Part shown: positions 7,995 through 16,016 of the stretch, one piece after another | How the letters are laid out: every line of letters begins with the position of its first letter | Position numbering within the stretch: the first letter of the stretch is position 1 | Assembly: GCA_900539695.1 (NCBI GenBank) | Contig: UQDG01000013.1 | Location: forward strand, 8,562 to 72,561 | Direction of reading: 5' to 3' | DNA from: an uncultured Oscillospiraceae bacterium | GTDB taxonomy: Bacteria > Bacillota > Clostridia > Oscillospirales > Ruminococcaceae | DNA length: 64,000 nucleotides | Notes under the pieces: model-generated | What the model saw: the letters and a program-made list of their open reading frames with translations, nothing else | What the model was told of the DNA's origin: nothing | Databases searched by the model: none | Translations under genes and position numbers: made by a program

Positions 7995-9518
7995 ATGCCT
8001 TGTGACTACAAAAATACAAAACCCATTATTGCCATGAAAGATATCAAAAAGGAGTTCTCTGGCGTTTGGGCTTTGTCCGGCATCACTTTTGAAGTATATC
8101 CGGGTGAAATCCACTGCCTGGTAGGCGAGAACGGCGCAGGAAAATCTACCCTGATGAAGGTTCTTTCGGGTGCTTACACACCTACCGAGGGAACCATCAC
8201 GGTGGATGGAAAAGAATACAGTAAGTTCGATCCATTCTTGTCCAAGCAGCTTGGAATCAACATCGTTTACCAAGAAAATGACCTGGTTCCAAGCATGGAC
8301 GTTGTGGAAAATATTTTTGTCGGCAACGAAAAAACCAAGGGACTGGGAATCATAGATTATCCCGCAATGCGGAAAGAAACACAAAGGCAGATGGATGACC
8401 TGGGTATCCATTTGAAGCTGGATACCAAAATTGAAAATCTGTCTGTCTCGGATCAGCAGTTTGTCAAGATCCTGAAAGCGTTGAGCGTGCAGCCCCGTGT
8501 GCTGATTATGGATGAACCGACATCAATGTTCAACGTAGAGGATGCCGCAAAGGTTACGGAACTGACTAGGCGTATTGCCAGCATGGGGATTGGTATCATC
8601 TACATTTCCCACTTCCTGAACGAAGTTGTCGAGATCGCGGATCGCATTACGGTAATCCGCGATGGTGCGGTGATCAGCACCTTCTCCAACGAAAATCATG
8701 ATACGCCGATTATCAAGATCACACAGGACATGGTAGGCCGCCCGATAGATATGTTCTATGACCGCGAGAAATGTCCCATCGGTGATGTGATGCTAGAAGT
8801 CAAAGACTTGCAGCTGACGAAAGACTCTCCAAAAATCAATTTTACGGTGCATAAGGGCGAAATCGTAGGCTTCTCTGGAATGGTCGGCTCCGGCCGCACC
8901 GAAATGATGCGTGCCATGATAGGCGCAGACAGCCGCTACGGTGGGCACATCTATATCAACGGCAAAGAGGTGCAGATCAAGGACCCGAACGACAGTATTA
9001 ATGCAGGTATCGCCTTTATTACAGAGGATCGCCAGAAGCTTGGCCTGATGCTGCACGCCAGCGTGCTGGAAAATGCAACGATCATAGGCCTGCGGGAAAA
9101 GATCAAAGGATTCTTTGTGAATATCAAAAAGTTTCCGCCGCTGATCGAGCCGCTGCTGAAAGAACTGCGGGTCAAAACGCCCAGCGTGTGGACCGAGGCA
9201 GTTTACCTTTCCGGTGGCAACCAGCAGAAAGTAGTCCTGGCAAAGTGGCTGTATGCGGAACAGGATATTTACATTTTTGATGAACCTACCCGCGGTATTG
9301 ATGTCAATGCCAAAGCCGAGTTTTACAAACAGATGAGCAACCTGACAAAGCAGGGCAAGTGTATCCTGATGATCAGCTCTGATATGCCGGAACTTATCAG
9401 CATGAGCGACAGAGTTTTGGTGGTTCGGGATGGCCGCATTGATTGTGAGCTGAAAGGCGAGCAGATCAACGAACAGGAAATCATTAAACGTGCATTGGGA
9501 GTAAATAAAGATGGCTGA
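7995..9518 (+). CDS. Sugar ABC transporter ATP-binding protein (RbsA/MglA type, double ATPase)
   Basis: 507-aa energising subunit with two ABC domains. The first has Walker A GENGAGKST, signature LSVSDQQFVKI and Walker B VLIMDEP. The second has the degenerate Walker A GMVGSGRTE, signature LSGGNQQKVVLAKW and IYIFDEPTRGID. This two-domain layout with a degenerate second P-loop is normal for CUT2 importers. The start at 7995 is chosen over an in-frame ATG at 7944 because the latter lies inside the terminator hairpin, while GAGGGTGAG sits just before 7995. The stop overlaps the permease start by 8 bases. Confidence 0.95.
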   Translation: MPCDYKNTKPIIAMKDIKKEFSGVWALSGITFEVYPGEIHCLVGENGAGKSTLMKVLSGAYTPTEGTITVDGKEYSKFDPFLSKQLGINIVYQENDLVPSMDVVENIFVGNEKTKGLGIIDYPAMRKETQRQMDDLGIHLKLDTKIENLSVSDQQFVKILKALSVQPRVLIMDEPTSMFNVEDAAKVTELTRRIASMGIGIIYISHFLNEVVEIADRITVIRDGAVISTFSNENHDTPIIKITQDMVGRPIDMFYDREKCPIGDVMLEVKDLQLTKDSPKINFTVHKGEIVGFSGMVGSGRTEMMRAMIGADSRYGGHIYINGKEVQIKDPNDSINAGIAFITEDRQKLGLMLHASVLENATIIGLREKIKGFFVNIKKFPPLIEPLLKELRVKTPSVWTEAVYLSGGNQQKVVLAKWLYAEQDIYIFDEPTRGIDVNAKAEFYKQMSNLTKQGKCILMISSDMPELISMSDRVLVVRDGRIDCELKGEQINEQEIIKRALGVNKDG

Positions 9519-10473
9519 TAAAAAGACTAGCCTTTCTCCGGCTAAAAATATTTTTAAGGACCAGCGGGTCCTTCTGGCAATCGTTATCGCATTGATTGTC
9601 GTAATTATTTCGTGTATCAACCCTAATTTTATTGGCATCAATAACATTGTCGCAATTTTCCAGCAGATCTGCGTGCTGGGTATTCTGACAATGGCAATGA
9701 GCATTCTGCTGATCTCCGGCGGTATTGACCTGTCCATCGGCAATATTATGGTCGTCTGCGGTGTTGTTATGTACGTAGTGTTGGACAACGGTCTGCCCAC
9801 CTTTATCGCTGTGCTGGCTGGCCTTGTTACCGGTGCAGCCTGTGGTTTGCTCAACGGCGCTATCATTGCAAAAAGTAAGTGCATTCCGCTGGTCATTACA
9901 CTGGGCACCAGTAAGATGTTTTATGGCATTGCCCTGACGGTTTCCGGTGGACGTATCATGAACTTCGGCGGTGCATTCAACGGCTTGAAAACCAAGTACT
10001 TCGAAATTTTCTCGCCCATGCTGCTGGTTTTGCTGGCCATGGTCATGGTGGCGTATCTCATGATGACTTACACCAAGTTCGGCCGCCGTGTAGTCGCCCT
10101 GGGTGGTAATGAAAAGAACGCTTTCCTGTCCGGTATTAACGTGAACCGTTATAAGATCATTGTTTATGGCATTTCTGGTCTGTTCTGCGCGGTTGCCAGC
10201 ATCGTATTTGTTGCCCGTATTGACTCCATTACCTCGAACGCCGGTACCAACTATGAAACGAACGCCCTAGCCGCTGCCATTATCGGCGGTGTCACCTTCG
10301 ACGGCGGCAAGGGTACGATCAGCGGCGCATTCCTCGGCTGCCTGCTGATGGGTGTCATCTCCAATGCTATGAACATCCTAGGCGTTGATAATAACGTACA
10401 GACGATTATTACCGGCGCTATCATTGTTGCGGCAGTCGTCCTGAGCAACATCAATAACATCAAGAAGAAATAA
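9511..10473 (+). CDS. Sugar ABC transporter permease (RbsC-like)
   Basis: 320-aa CUT2 permease of the BPD_transp_2 family. About eight to ten membrane segments are visible. Characteristic stretches are ILLISGGIDLSIG, GLVTGAACGLLNGAIIAK, LVITLGTSKMFYGIAL and AAAIIGGVTFDGGKGTISGAFLG. One permease gene with one double ATPase is the standard CUT2 set, probably acting as a homodimer. It overlaps the ATPase gene by 8 bases and is followed 21 bases later by the dehydrogenase gene, tying uptake to oxidation. Confidence 0.94.
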   Translation: MADKKTSLSPAKNIFKDQRVLLAIVIALIVVIISCINPNFIGINNIVAIFQQICVLGILTMAMSILLISGGIDLSIGNIMVVCGVVMYVVLDNGLPTFIAVLAGLVTGAACGLLNGAIIAKSKCIPLVITLGTSKMFYGIALTVSGGRIMNFGGAFNGLKTKYFEIFSPMLLVLLAMVMVAYLMMTYTKFGRRVVALGGNEKNAFLSGINVNRYKIIVYGISGLFCAVASIVFVARIDSITSNAGTNYETNALAAAIIGGVTFDGGKGTISGAFLGCLLMGVISNAMNILGVDNNVQTIITGAIIVAAVVLSNINNIKKK

Positions 10474-10494
10474 ATCTGAAAGGTTGTGTAGTAA

Positions 10495-11496
10495 GTGGTA
10501 AATGTTGCTGTTATTGGAGCAGGATTTATGGGACGTACCCATGTAACAGCCTACAAGGCCATGCCGAACGCAAAGGTTACAGCTGTTTGTGATCTGAATG
10601 AAAAGCAGGGCAAAGACCTCGCTGAGTTTGCCGGATGTGATTGGTATAACGACGGTGAAAGCATGCTGAACACAGCAGATATCGACGTTGTGGATATTTG
10701 CCTGCCTACCTTTTTACATGAGCAATATGTCCTGCTGGCTGCGGGGCATAAAAAGCACGTCATCTGTGAAAAACCTGTCACGCTGTCGCTCGAATCACTT
10801 GACCGTATGATTGCCGCTACCAAAGAGGCCGGTGTTCAGTTTGCCGTGGGACAGGTCGTCCGTTTCTGGCCTGAATACGTCCGGGCCAAGGAAATGGTAG
10901 AAACAGGGAAACTGGGAACGATTAAGTATGCCCGTGCCAGCCGCCTTTCGGAACATCCCGCCTGGAGCGAGTGGTATCGCCGTGCCGAAAACAGCGGCGG
11001 AGGCCTGTTCGATCTGCACCTGCATGATATTGATTATCTGTGCTACCTGTTCGGCAAGGTGAAGCAGGTCTATGCCATCGGCCACAAGAACAACGTCGGC
11101 TGCTGGAACCATGTGGCAACATCCTTGACCTTTGAAAACGGTATGGAAGCTACGGCTGAGGGAATCCTGGAAATGCCCAGCGGATTCCCCTTTACGACAG
11201 AGCTGAATGTTGTTGGCGATAAAAAGGCATACTGTTACCATATGGGTGCTGGTGCTAACCTGGAAAACATCGCGGCGGCTTCCCGCTCTACCACGGTCTA
11301 TGGCGACGGCAAGGCCGAAACTCTGGCCATAGATCCCTATGATGCCTACCAGAAGGAACTGGAAGATTTCATCGGCCATATCGAGGCCGGCACGCCGATC
11401 ACGGTAATTACCCCGGCCGATGTCCGCCATGTGCTCTCTGTAATCGTGGCGATTCGCGAATCGCTGGAAACGCATAAAACCGTAACGGTTTCGTGA
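10495..11496 (+). CDS. Gfo/Idh/MocA family NAD(P)-dependent oxidoreductase
   Basis: 333-aa dehydrogenase. Nucleotide-binding motif VIGAGFMG at residues 6-13; the catalytic-region motif CEKPVTLS near residue 95 supplies the conserved EKP lysine. The C-terminal half is the alpha/beta sheet domain with GGGLFDLHLHDIDYL, whose DxxxHDxD-like pattern carries the usual catalytic Asp/His. Family members oxidise a sugar or inositol hydroxyl to a ketone. The start is GTG at 10495 with AAAGG upstream. Its place between an importer and a TIM-barrel enzyme suggests oxidation followed by isomerisation, dehydration or elimination. The actual substrate is not identifiable. Confidence 0.9.
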   Translation: MVNVAVIGAGFMGRTHVTAYKAMPNAKVTAVCDLNEKQGKDLAEFAGCDWYNDGESMLNTADIDVVDICLPTFLHEQYVLLAAGHKKHVICEKPVTLSLESLDRMIAATKEAGVQFAVGQVVRFWPEYVRAKEMVETGKLGTIKYARASRLSEHPAWSEWYRRAENSGGGLFDLHLHDIDYLCYLFGKVKQVYAIGHKNNVGCWNHVATSLTFENGMEATAEGILEMPSGFPFTTELNVVGDKKAYCYHMGAGANLENIAAASRSTTVYGDGKAETLAIDPYDAYQKELEDFIGHIEAGTPITVITPADVRHVLSVIVAIRESLETHKTVTVS

Positions 11497-11503
11497 GGAT
11501 GTT

Positions 11504-12352
11504 ATGAAACAAGGTATTAGTTTGTTCTCTTTTTCCGAAAATACGGATGTCCGATGGATGTTTGAACATGCGAAAAAAGCGGGCTATGATGGCGTGGAGC
11601 CGGTTTTGAGTGAATCCGGCTATCTGAACCCGCAAACCCCGGAAAAAGATGTCCTGGCCATGAAAAGAATGGCCGATGATATGGGCCTGGAGATTCCCAG
11701 CGTAGGGGTATGGAGTCTGTGGCAGAACAATCTCGTTTCTGACAGCGAGAAGACCCGGCAAAAAGCGTTTGGCATTGTACAAAAGCAGATCGAAGCTGCG
11801 CACCTTCTGGGGGCTAAAACGATTCTGGTTGTTCCCGGTTATGTCGGTTGCAATTTTGTAGAGCACCCAGAAAAGATCCGGTACGATATTGCCTATGAGC
11901 GTGCGCAAGACGCATTGAGCCGACTGGCACCCGAAGCGAAAGCTGCGGATGTGGCAATTGGCATTGAAAATGTCTGGAATCGCTTCCTCCTTTCCCCATT
12001 GGAAACTCGGCGGTTCCTGGATGAGATCAGCTCCGACTATGTCGGTATGTATCTGGATGTCGGTAATGCCGTGTATATCGGCTACCCGGAACAATGGATC
12101 GAGATCCTCGGCCACCGCATCAAAAAGCTACATATGTCTGACTATCGCTTTGATCAGGCAGGCATTGGCGCTTTCGTAGATCTCTTTGCCGGTGATGTTG
12201 ATTTCCCGGCGGTTGCAAAGGCCATCGCAGGAATCGGGTATGATGATTACATCACGCTTGAAATGCTGCCCAACTATAAGCAGTTTCCCGAGGTAAGCCT
12301 ATATGCAGACAAATATGCCATGAACAAAATTATAGAAATGATTCATTTATAA
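11504..12352 (+). CDS. Sugar phosphate isomerase/epimerase, TIM barrel (second copy)
   Basis: 282-aa AP_endonuc_2-family barrel. Metal ligands are recognisable in IGIENVWNR (Glu), MYLDVGNA (Asp), KKLHMSDYR (His) and ITLEMLP (Glu). It is only distantly similar to the isomerase at 5938, so this is not a recent duplication. It starts 7 bases after the dehydrogenase stop and closes the ROK cluster. The pairing of a Gfo/Idh/MocA dehydrogenase with two such barrels resembles inositol (IolG/IolE/IolI) and 3-keto-glycoside routes, but no other iol gene is present. Confidence 0.85.
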   Translation: MKQGISLFSFSENTDVRWMFEHAKKAGYDGVEPVLSESGYLNPQTPEKDVLAMKRMADDMGLEIPSVGVWSLWQNNLVSDSEKTRQKAFGIVQKQIEAAHLLGAKTILVVPGYVGCNFVEHPEKIRYDIAYERAQDALSRLAPEAKAADVAIGIENVWNRFLLSPLETRRFLDEISSDYVGMYLDVGNAVYIGYPEQWIEILGHRIKKLHMSDYRFDQAGIGAFVDLFAGDVDFPAVAKAIAGIGYDDYITLEMLPNYKQFPEVSLYADKYAMNKIIEMIHL

Positions 12353-12454
12353 AAAACGCTAGGAGACCATTAAGTGCGTCTTCACGGATGCAAAGGAAAA
12401 AACAGATTTTCGTTACACAACGAGTGTGGATTAGGTTTTCTGCCATAAATTCGA

Positions 12455-12502
12455 AAAGGCTTGCAAACGGGACATGAAAATCCCATTGTTTGCAAGCTTT
12501 TC
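12455..12502. terminator. Bidirectional terminator after the ROK cluster
   Basis: GCTTGCAAAC (12459-12468) pairs exactly with GTTTGCAAGC (12488-12497), with an inner GGGA/TCCC stem, A-rich on the left and T-rich on the right. The rest of the gap 12353-12619 shows no gene. Confidence 0.88.
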
Positions 12503-12565
12503 TAGTTCTAGAATCAGAATATGACCACTTCATGAATACTGTTTATTCTTATACCTGTTCATATA

Positions 12566-12600
12566 AAAAAGGAGCTGCCGTATTGCAACAGCCCCTTTTT
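12566..12600 (-). terminator. Terminator for the leftward transporter remnant
   Basis: AAAAAGGAGCTG ... CAGCCCCTTTTT stem with A and T runs on the two sides. It sits 20 bases beyond the stop of the leftward gene. Confidence 0.7.
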
Positions 12601-12619
12601 AGAAGGAAAATAGTGAATA

Positions 12620-13600
12620 TCAGTTTTTCATTTCGGCGCGGATCTTATCGTTGGCCTCCTCGACCTTCATGTGGGAGAGAATAAAGGTAATGATGGCGTC
12701 CAGCACCAAGGGAATTACGAGGTACATGAGTTTCAGCATATTGATGCAGGATTCCGGCTGCACGGCCAGTGCCTTATCATAGTTGCTGAATGCCAGCAGC
12801 CAGCCGGTGATGGCAGTGCCGAGGCCGCCGCCCAGCTTGACGCCGAGCGAGGTGCAGGAGTACATCGTGCCGTCCACACGCTTATGCTTCGTCAGCCAAG
12901 TGTACTCTGAGCAAGAGGCGATAACGGCGTTCATGTCGCCCTGCCACGGGCCTTGACCCAGTGCAGCAATGGCCGTAAAGAGCAACATCATCTTGACATC
13001 GCCGGAACCCGTATAGCCGGCCACCACAACGAGCGCACGGGCCACGGTAGCGAGGGCGTAGCTGCCGACATTCAGTTTGTACATACCGTGCATCTTGGTA
13101 ACGAGGGTCGGGGTAAAGACCAGTGCGATGATCAAAGGGATGTTGATGGCCCAGGAGAACACGCCGAACAGGTTTTTGTCACCAAGAATATGGGCGGTGT
13201 AGAAGGTACCCATACTGATCATGGCACCATAGATCTGCTGCAAAATGTAGGTGACGCAGATCATCAGGTAGTATTTGTTGGAAACCAGCAACTTGGCAGC
13301 CTCGACAAGACCGTACTTCTCGTCTTTCTCGATTTCGGCTTTATCCGTGGTATCGACAAACTCTTCCTCCGGCAACTCCTTGACGGAGAAGACAGAGAGC
13401 GTGTTGACGATCAGACCGATAATGGCGTAGACGATAGCCACGGTGCGCCATGCTTCGGCAGTGTCGCCCAGTGCGGAGACAGCCAGCAGCGTGACGGACT
13501 GGATGGCAAGGCTGGTGGCGAATGCGAACATGAAGCGGTAGGAACCCATCTCAACGCGCTCGGCGCTGTTCTTGGTAACAAGGGAAGTCAAGGCAGAGTA
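12620..13600 (-). pseudogene. GPH-family sugar:cation symporter, 5'-truncated
   Basis: Leftward reading frame (about 327 aa) matching the C-terminal two thirds of an MFS glycoside-pentoside-hexuronide symporter: YSALTSLVTKNSAER, GSYRFMFAFATSL, and VDGTMYSCTSLGVKLGGGLG near the end, all typical of MelB/YicJ/XynP relatives. Family members are about 450-480 aa, so roughly 115-130 N-terminal residues (about four helices) are missing. Homology stops exactly at 13598-13601, where a phosphoketolase fragment on the other strand begins. No credible start codon with a ribosome site precedes the homology. It is probably non-functional, or the join is an assembly artefact. Confidence 0.85.
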
Positions 13601-13910
13601 CGAGCGCACCAACCGCAACCTGAGTGTCCACGGCTACCAGGAGGAAGGCGCCATCACCATGCCGTTTGATATGCGCGTGCAGAACGAGATCGACCGCTTC
13701 CATCTGGTCAAGGATGTGCTGCTGCATCTGCCCCAGCTGGGCAACCGCGGTGCGTACCTTATCCAGCAGATGAACGACAAGCTGGTCGCCCACAAGAACT
13801 ACATCCACGAGATCGGCCAGGATATGCCCGAAATTTTGGATTGGAAGTGCATCTGCCGGAAAACAAGTAAGGGGTTTACGTCAAGTAATCCCTTGCAAAC
13901 CTCCCTATAA
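13599..13910 (+). pseudogene. Phosphoketolase (Xfp) C-terminal fragment
   Basis: From 13599 the frame reads YERTNRNLSVHGYQEEG, then TMPFDMRVQNEIDRFHLVKD, QQMNDKLVAHKNYIHEIG and DMPEILDWK. This is the unmistakable end of xylulose-5-phosphate/fructose-6-phosphate phosphoketolase, a thiamine-dependent enzyme of about 800 aa. Only about 85 residues of homology remain; the first 700 or so, including all TPP-binding parts, are absent. After DWK the frame runs on about 19 residues with no resemblance to the usual DWKW end, to a stop at 13910. The open frame upstream of 13599 is antisense to the transporter remnant. It overlaps the agcS promoter. Confidence 0.88.
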
Positions 13911-13921
13911 AATGCTATACT
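13893..13921 (+). promoter_or_regulatory. Promoter of the agcS gene
   Basis: TTGCAA (13893-13898), 17-base spacer, TATACT (13916-13921). It lies over the end of the phosphoketolase remnant and predicts a start near 13928. Confidence 0.7.
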
Positions 13922-13940
13922 GAATCAGTACGATGCAAAC

Positions 13941-13981
13941 AGGTCATGAGCCAATGTGTACGCACGGCTCGTGACCTTTTT
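13941..13981 (+). terminator. Intrinsic terminator in the agcS leader (candidate attenuator)
   Basis: AGGTCATGAGCC (13941-13952) pairs with GGCTCGTGACCT (13966-13977; one G-T pair), then TTTTT. It lies downstream of the agcS promoter and upstream of its start codon, so agcS transcripts must read through it. It may also be the old phosphoketolase terminator. Confidence 0.75.
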
Positions 13982-14023
13982 GTATTTGTGGGATTCCTAA
14001 ATCGAGAGGGAATGGGGAGGATT

Positions 14024-15424
14024 ATGTTAGAAACGATTGCGGCTGTCAACCAGGCAGTCAACAACTTTGTCTGGGGTGTCCCGGCCATGGTGTGCATCAT
14101 TGGCGTGGGGCTGCTGCTCAGCGTGCGGACAGGCTTTTTGCAGATCCGCAAATTTCCGTATGTCATCAAAACCACCATCGGCCGCATGTTCCGCAAAAAG
14201 GATGCCTCGGACGGCGCTATGACGCCGTTCCAGGCGGTATGCACTGCGCTGGCGGGCACCGTAGGCACCGGCAACATTGCAGGCGTGGCGGGTGCCATCG
14301 CCATCGGCGGACCGGGCGCGGTGTTCTGGATGTGGTGCTCGGCACTGCTGGGCATGTGCACCAAGTTTGCCGAGGTCACGCTGGCCGTCCATTTCCGTGA
14401 GCGCAACGCCGCGGGCGAGTGGGTCGGCGGCCCGATGTACTATATTAAAAACGGCCTGGGCAAGCATTGGCAGTTTTTGGCTGTGCTGTACTCGCTGTTC
14501 GGCGTGCTGACGGTGTTCGGCACCGGCAACGCCACTCAGGTCAACACCATCGTGGCGGCCATCGATACTGCCCTGCTGGAGTACAACGTTGTCGGCAATA
14601 GTGCGCTCTCCACACTGAACCTCGTGGTCGGCATCGTGGTGGCCATGCTGGTCGCCATGGTGTTGCTGGGCGGCATCAAGCGTATTGGCAGCGTAAGCGA
14701 GCGCCTCGTGCCCTTTATGGCGCTGTTTTACATCGTGCTGGCGGTGGGCGTTGTGGTGCTGAATCTCCCACGTTTCCCGTTGGTGCTGGAAGCTATTTTT
14801 GCCGGCGCCTTCAACCCGGCGGCCTTCACCGGCGGCACCATCGGCAGCCTGTTTATCAGCATGCAGAAGGGCGTTTCCCGCGGCATCTTCTCCAACGAAG
14901 CCGGCCTTGGCACCGGCTCCATCGCCCATGCCTGCGCCGACACCAAAAAGCCGGTCAAGCAGGGTATGTTCGGTATTTTTGAGGTCTTCGCTGACACCAT
15001 CGTCATCTGCACCCTGACGGCGATGGTCATCCTGTGCAGCGGCATCACTGTCAACTACGGCACCGCCGCGGGCGCCGAACTGACCATCTCCGGCTTTACT
15101 ACCACCTACGGCGGCTGGGCGTCCATCTTTACGGCGGTGGCGCTGTGCTGCTTTGCGTTCTCCACCATCATCGGCTGGGGCCTGTACGGCTCGCGCTTTT
15201 TGGCGTTCCTGTGCCATAATGACAAGGTCGTGCGTCCGTTCTTTGTGGTGTACTCTTTCGTGTCCATCCTGGGCGCTACGGTGGACCTGGGCCTGCTGTG
15301 GAGTGTAGCCGACACCTTCAACGGCCTGATGAGCATCCCGAACCTGATTGCCCTGCTGCTGCTTTCCGGCACGGTAGTCAACCTGACCAAAGAATTTTTT
15401 GCATCTGAAAAAGCCAACGGCTAA
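14024..15424 (+). CDS. Alanine/glycine:cation symporter, AgcS family
   Basis: 466-aa inner-membrane Na+- or H+-coupled importer of alanine or glycine. Diagnostic stretches are FQAVCTALAGTVGTGNIAG, GGPGAVFWMWCSALLGM and SNEAGLGTGSIAHA, with about eleven hydrophobic helices. The start at 14024 (MLETIAAVNQ) fits the family N-terminus. GGGGAGG is only 3 bases upstream, and an in-frame ATG at 14012 (MGRI) is an alternative. Length matches the family. The gene has its own promoter and a terminator-like hairpin in its leader. The next gene starts 15 bases after the stop. Confidence 0.94.
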   Translation: MLETIAAVNQAVNNFVWGVPAMVCIIGVGLLLSVRTGFLQIRKFPYVIKTTIGRMFRKKDASDGAMTPFQAVCTALAGTVGTGNIAGVAGAIAIGGPGAVFWMWCSALLGMCTKFAEVTLAVHFRERNAAGEWVGGPMYYIKNGLGKHWQFLAVLYSLFGVLTVFGTGNATQVNTIVAAIDTALLEYNVVGNSALSTLNLVVGIVVAMLVAMVLLGGIKRIGSVSERLVPFMALFYIVLAVGVVVLNLPRFPLVLEAIFAGAFNPAAFTGGTIGSLFISMQKGVSRGIFSNEAGLGTGSIAHACADTKKPVKQGMFGIFEVFADTIVICTLTAMVILCSGITVNYGTAAGAELTISGFTTTYGGWASIFTAVALCCFAFSTIIGWGLYGSRFLAFLCHNDKVVRPFFVVYSFVSILGATVDLGLLWSVADTFNGLMSIPNLIALLLLSGTVVNLTKEFFASEKANG

Positions 15425-15439
15425 AGCGGGGAAAATTCC

Positions 15440-15937
15440 ATGCTGCATCTATACTGGGGCAACGGCAAGGGAAAAACTACGGCGGCCATGGGGCTGGCGC
15501 TGCGGGCGCTGGGCCATGGGCGGCGCGTGGTGATCGTGCAGTTTTTAAAGGACGGCACCAGCGGCGAAATTGCCCCGCTGCGCACAGCCGGGGCCACAGT
15601 CTACGCCTGCCCCAACGCCAAATTCACCTGGCTGATGGACGAGAACGACAAGGCCCAGGCACGGGCCGTATCCGCGGACGCACTGGAGAAAGCCCTGGCA
15701 CAGCCCTTTGACCTGCTGGTGCTGGACGAAGCCTGCGCTGCGTTAAAAAGCAACATCCTGGACGAAGCCCTGCTGCGCAAAGCGGCAGCTTTTGCCAAGG
15801 ACGGCAGGGAAGTCGTCGTCACAGGCCGCGACCCGGCCCCTTGGCTGCAGGACGCCGCTGACTACTCTACCGAAATGCAGATGCACAAGCACCCCTACAC
15901 CCAGGGCATTGCCGCCCGCGAGGGTGTGGAGTATTAA
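15440..15937 (+). CDS. cobO: Corrinoid (cob(I)alamin) adenosyltransferase, CobA/BtuR type
   Basis: 165-aa soluble enzyme that transfers the adenosyl group of ATP to reduced corrinoid, giving adenosylcobalamin. The modified P-loop GNGKGKTT lies at residues 7-14 directly after the first strand, as in CobA/BtuR. LLVLDEACAAL is the Walker B region. The C-terminal MHKHPYTQGIAAREGVEY matches the family end (GIxAREGIEY). No other cobalamin genes lie nearby, so it probably acts in salvage. It is 15 bases after agcS and likely cotranscribed, though no functional link is obvious. Confidence 0.9.
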   Translation: MLHLYWGNGKGKTTAAMGLALRALGHGRRVVIVQFLKDGTSGEIAPLRTAGATVYACPNAKFTWLMDENDKAQARAVSADALEKALAQPFDLLVLDEACAALKSNILDEALLRKAAAFAKDGREVVVTGRDPAPWLQDAADYSTEMQMHKHPYTQGIAAREGVEY

Positions 15938-15965
15938 CGCCCCTTTATAAAACCAAAACAAAAGC

Positions 15966-16002
15966 AAAGCGGAGGACACCCACCCGGGCATCCTCCGCTT
16001 TT
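15966..16002. terminator. Bidirectional terminator between convergent genes
   Basis: AAAGCGGAGGA (15966-15976) pairs with TCCTCCGCTTT (15991-16001), with A-rich and T-rich flanks, between the rightward adenosyltransferase and leftward rraA-like genes. Confidence 0.9.
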
Positions 16003-16016
16003 AGTATTGTGTAAAT

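Noticed and set aside
12953..13669. Plus-strand reading frame opposite the transporter remnant
   Set aside because: Composition and lack of family motifs mark it as antisense to the GPH symporter; only the part after 13599, in another frame, is phosphoketolase.
13911..14023. Glycine riboswitch upstream of agcS
   Set aside because: The leader is about 95 bases and mostly a single terminator hairpin, with no room for a glycine aptamer and no matching core.
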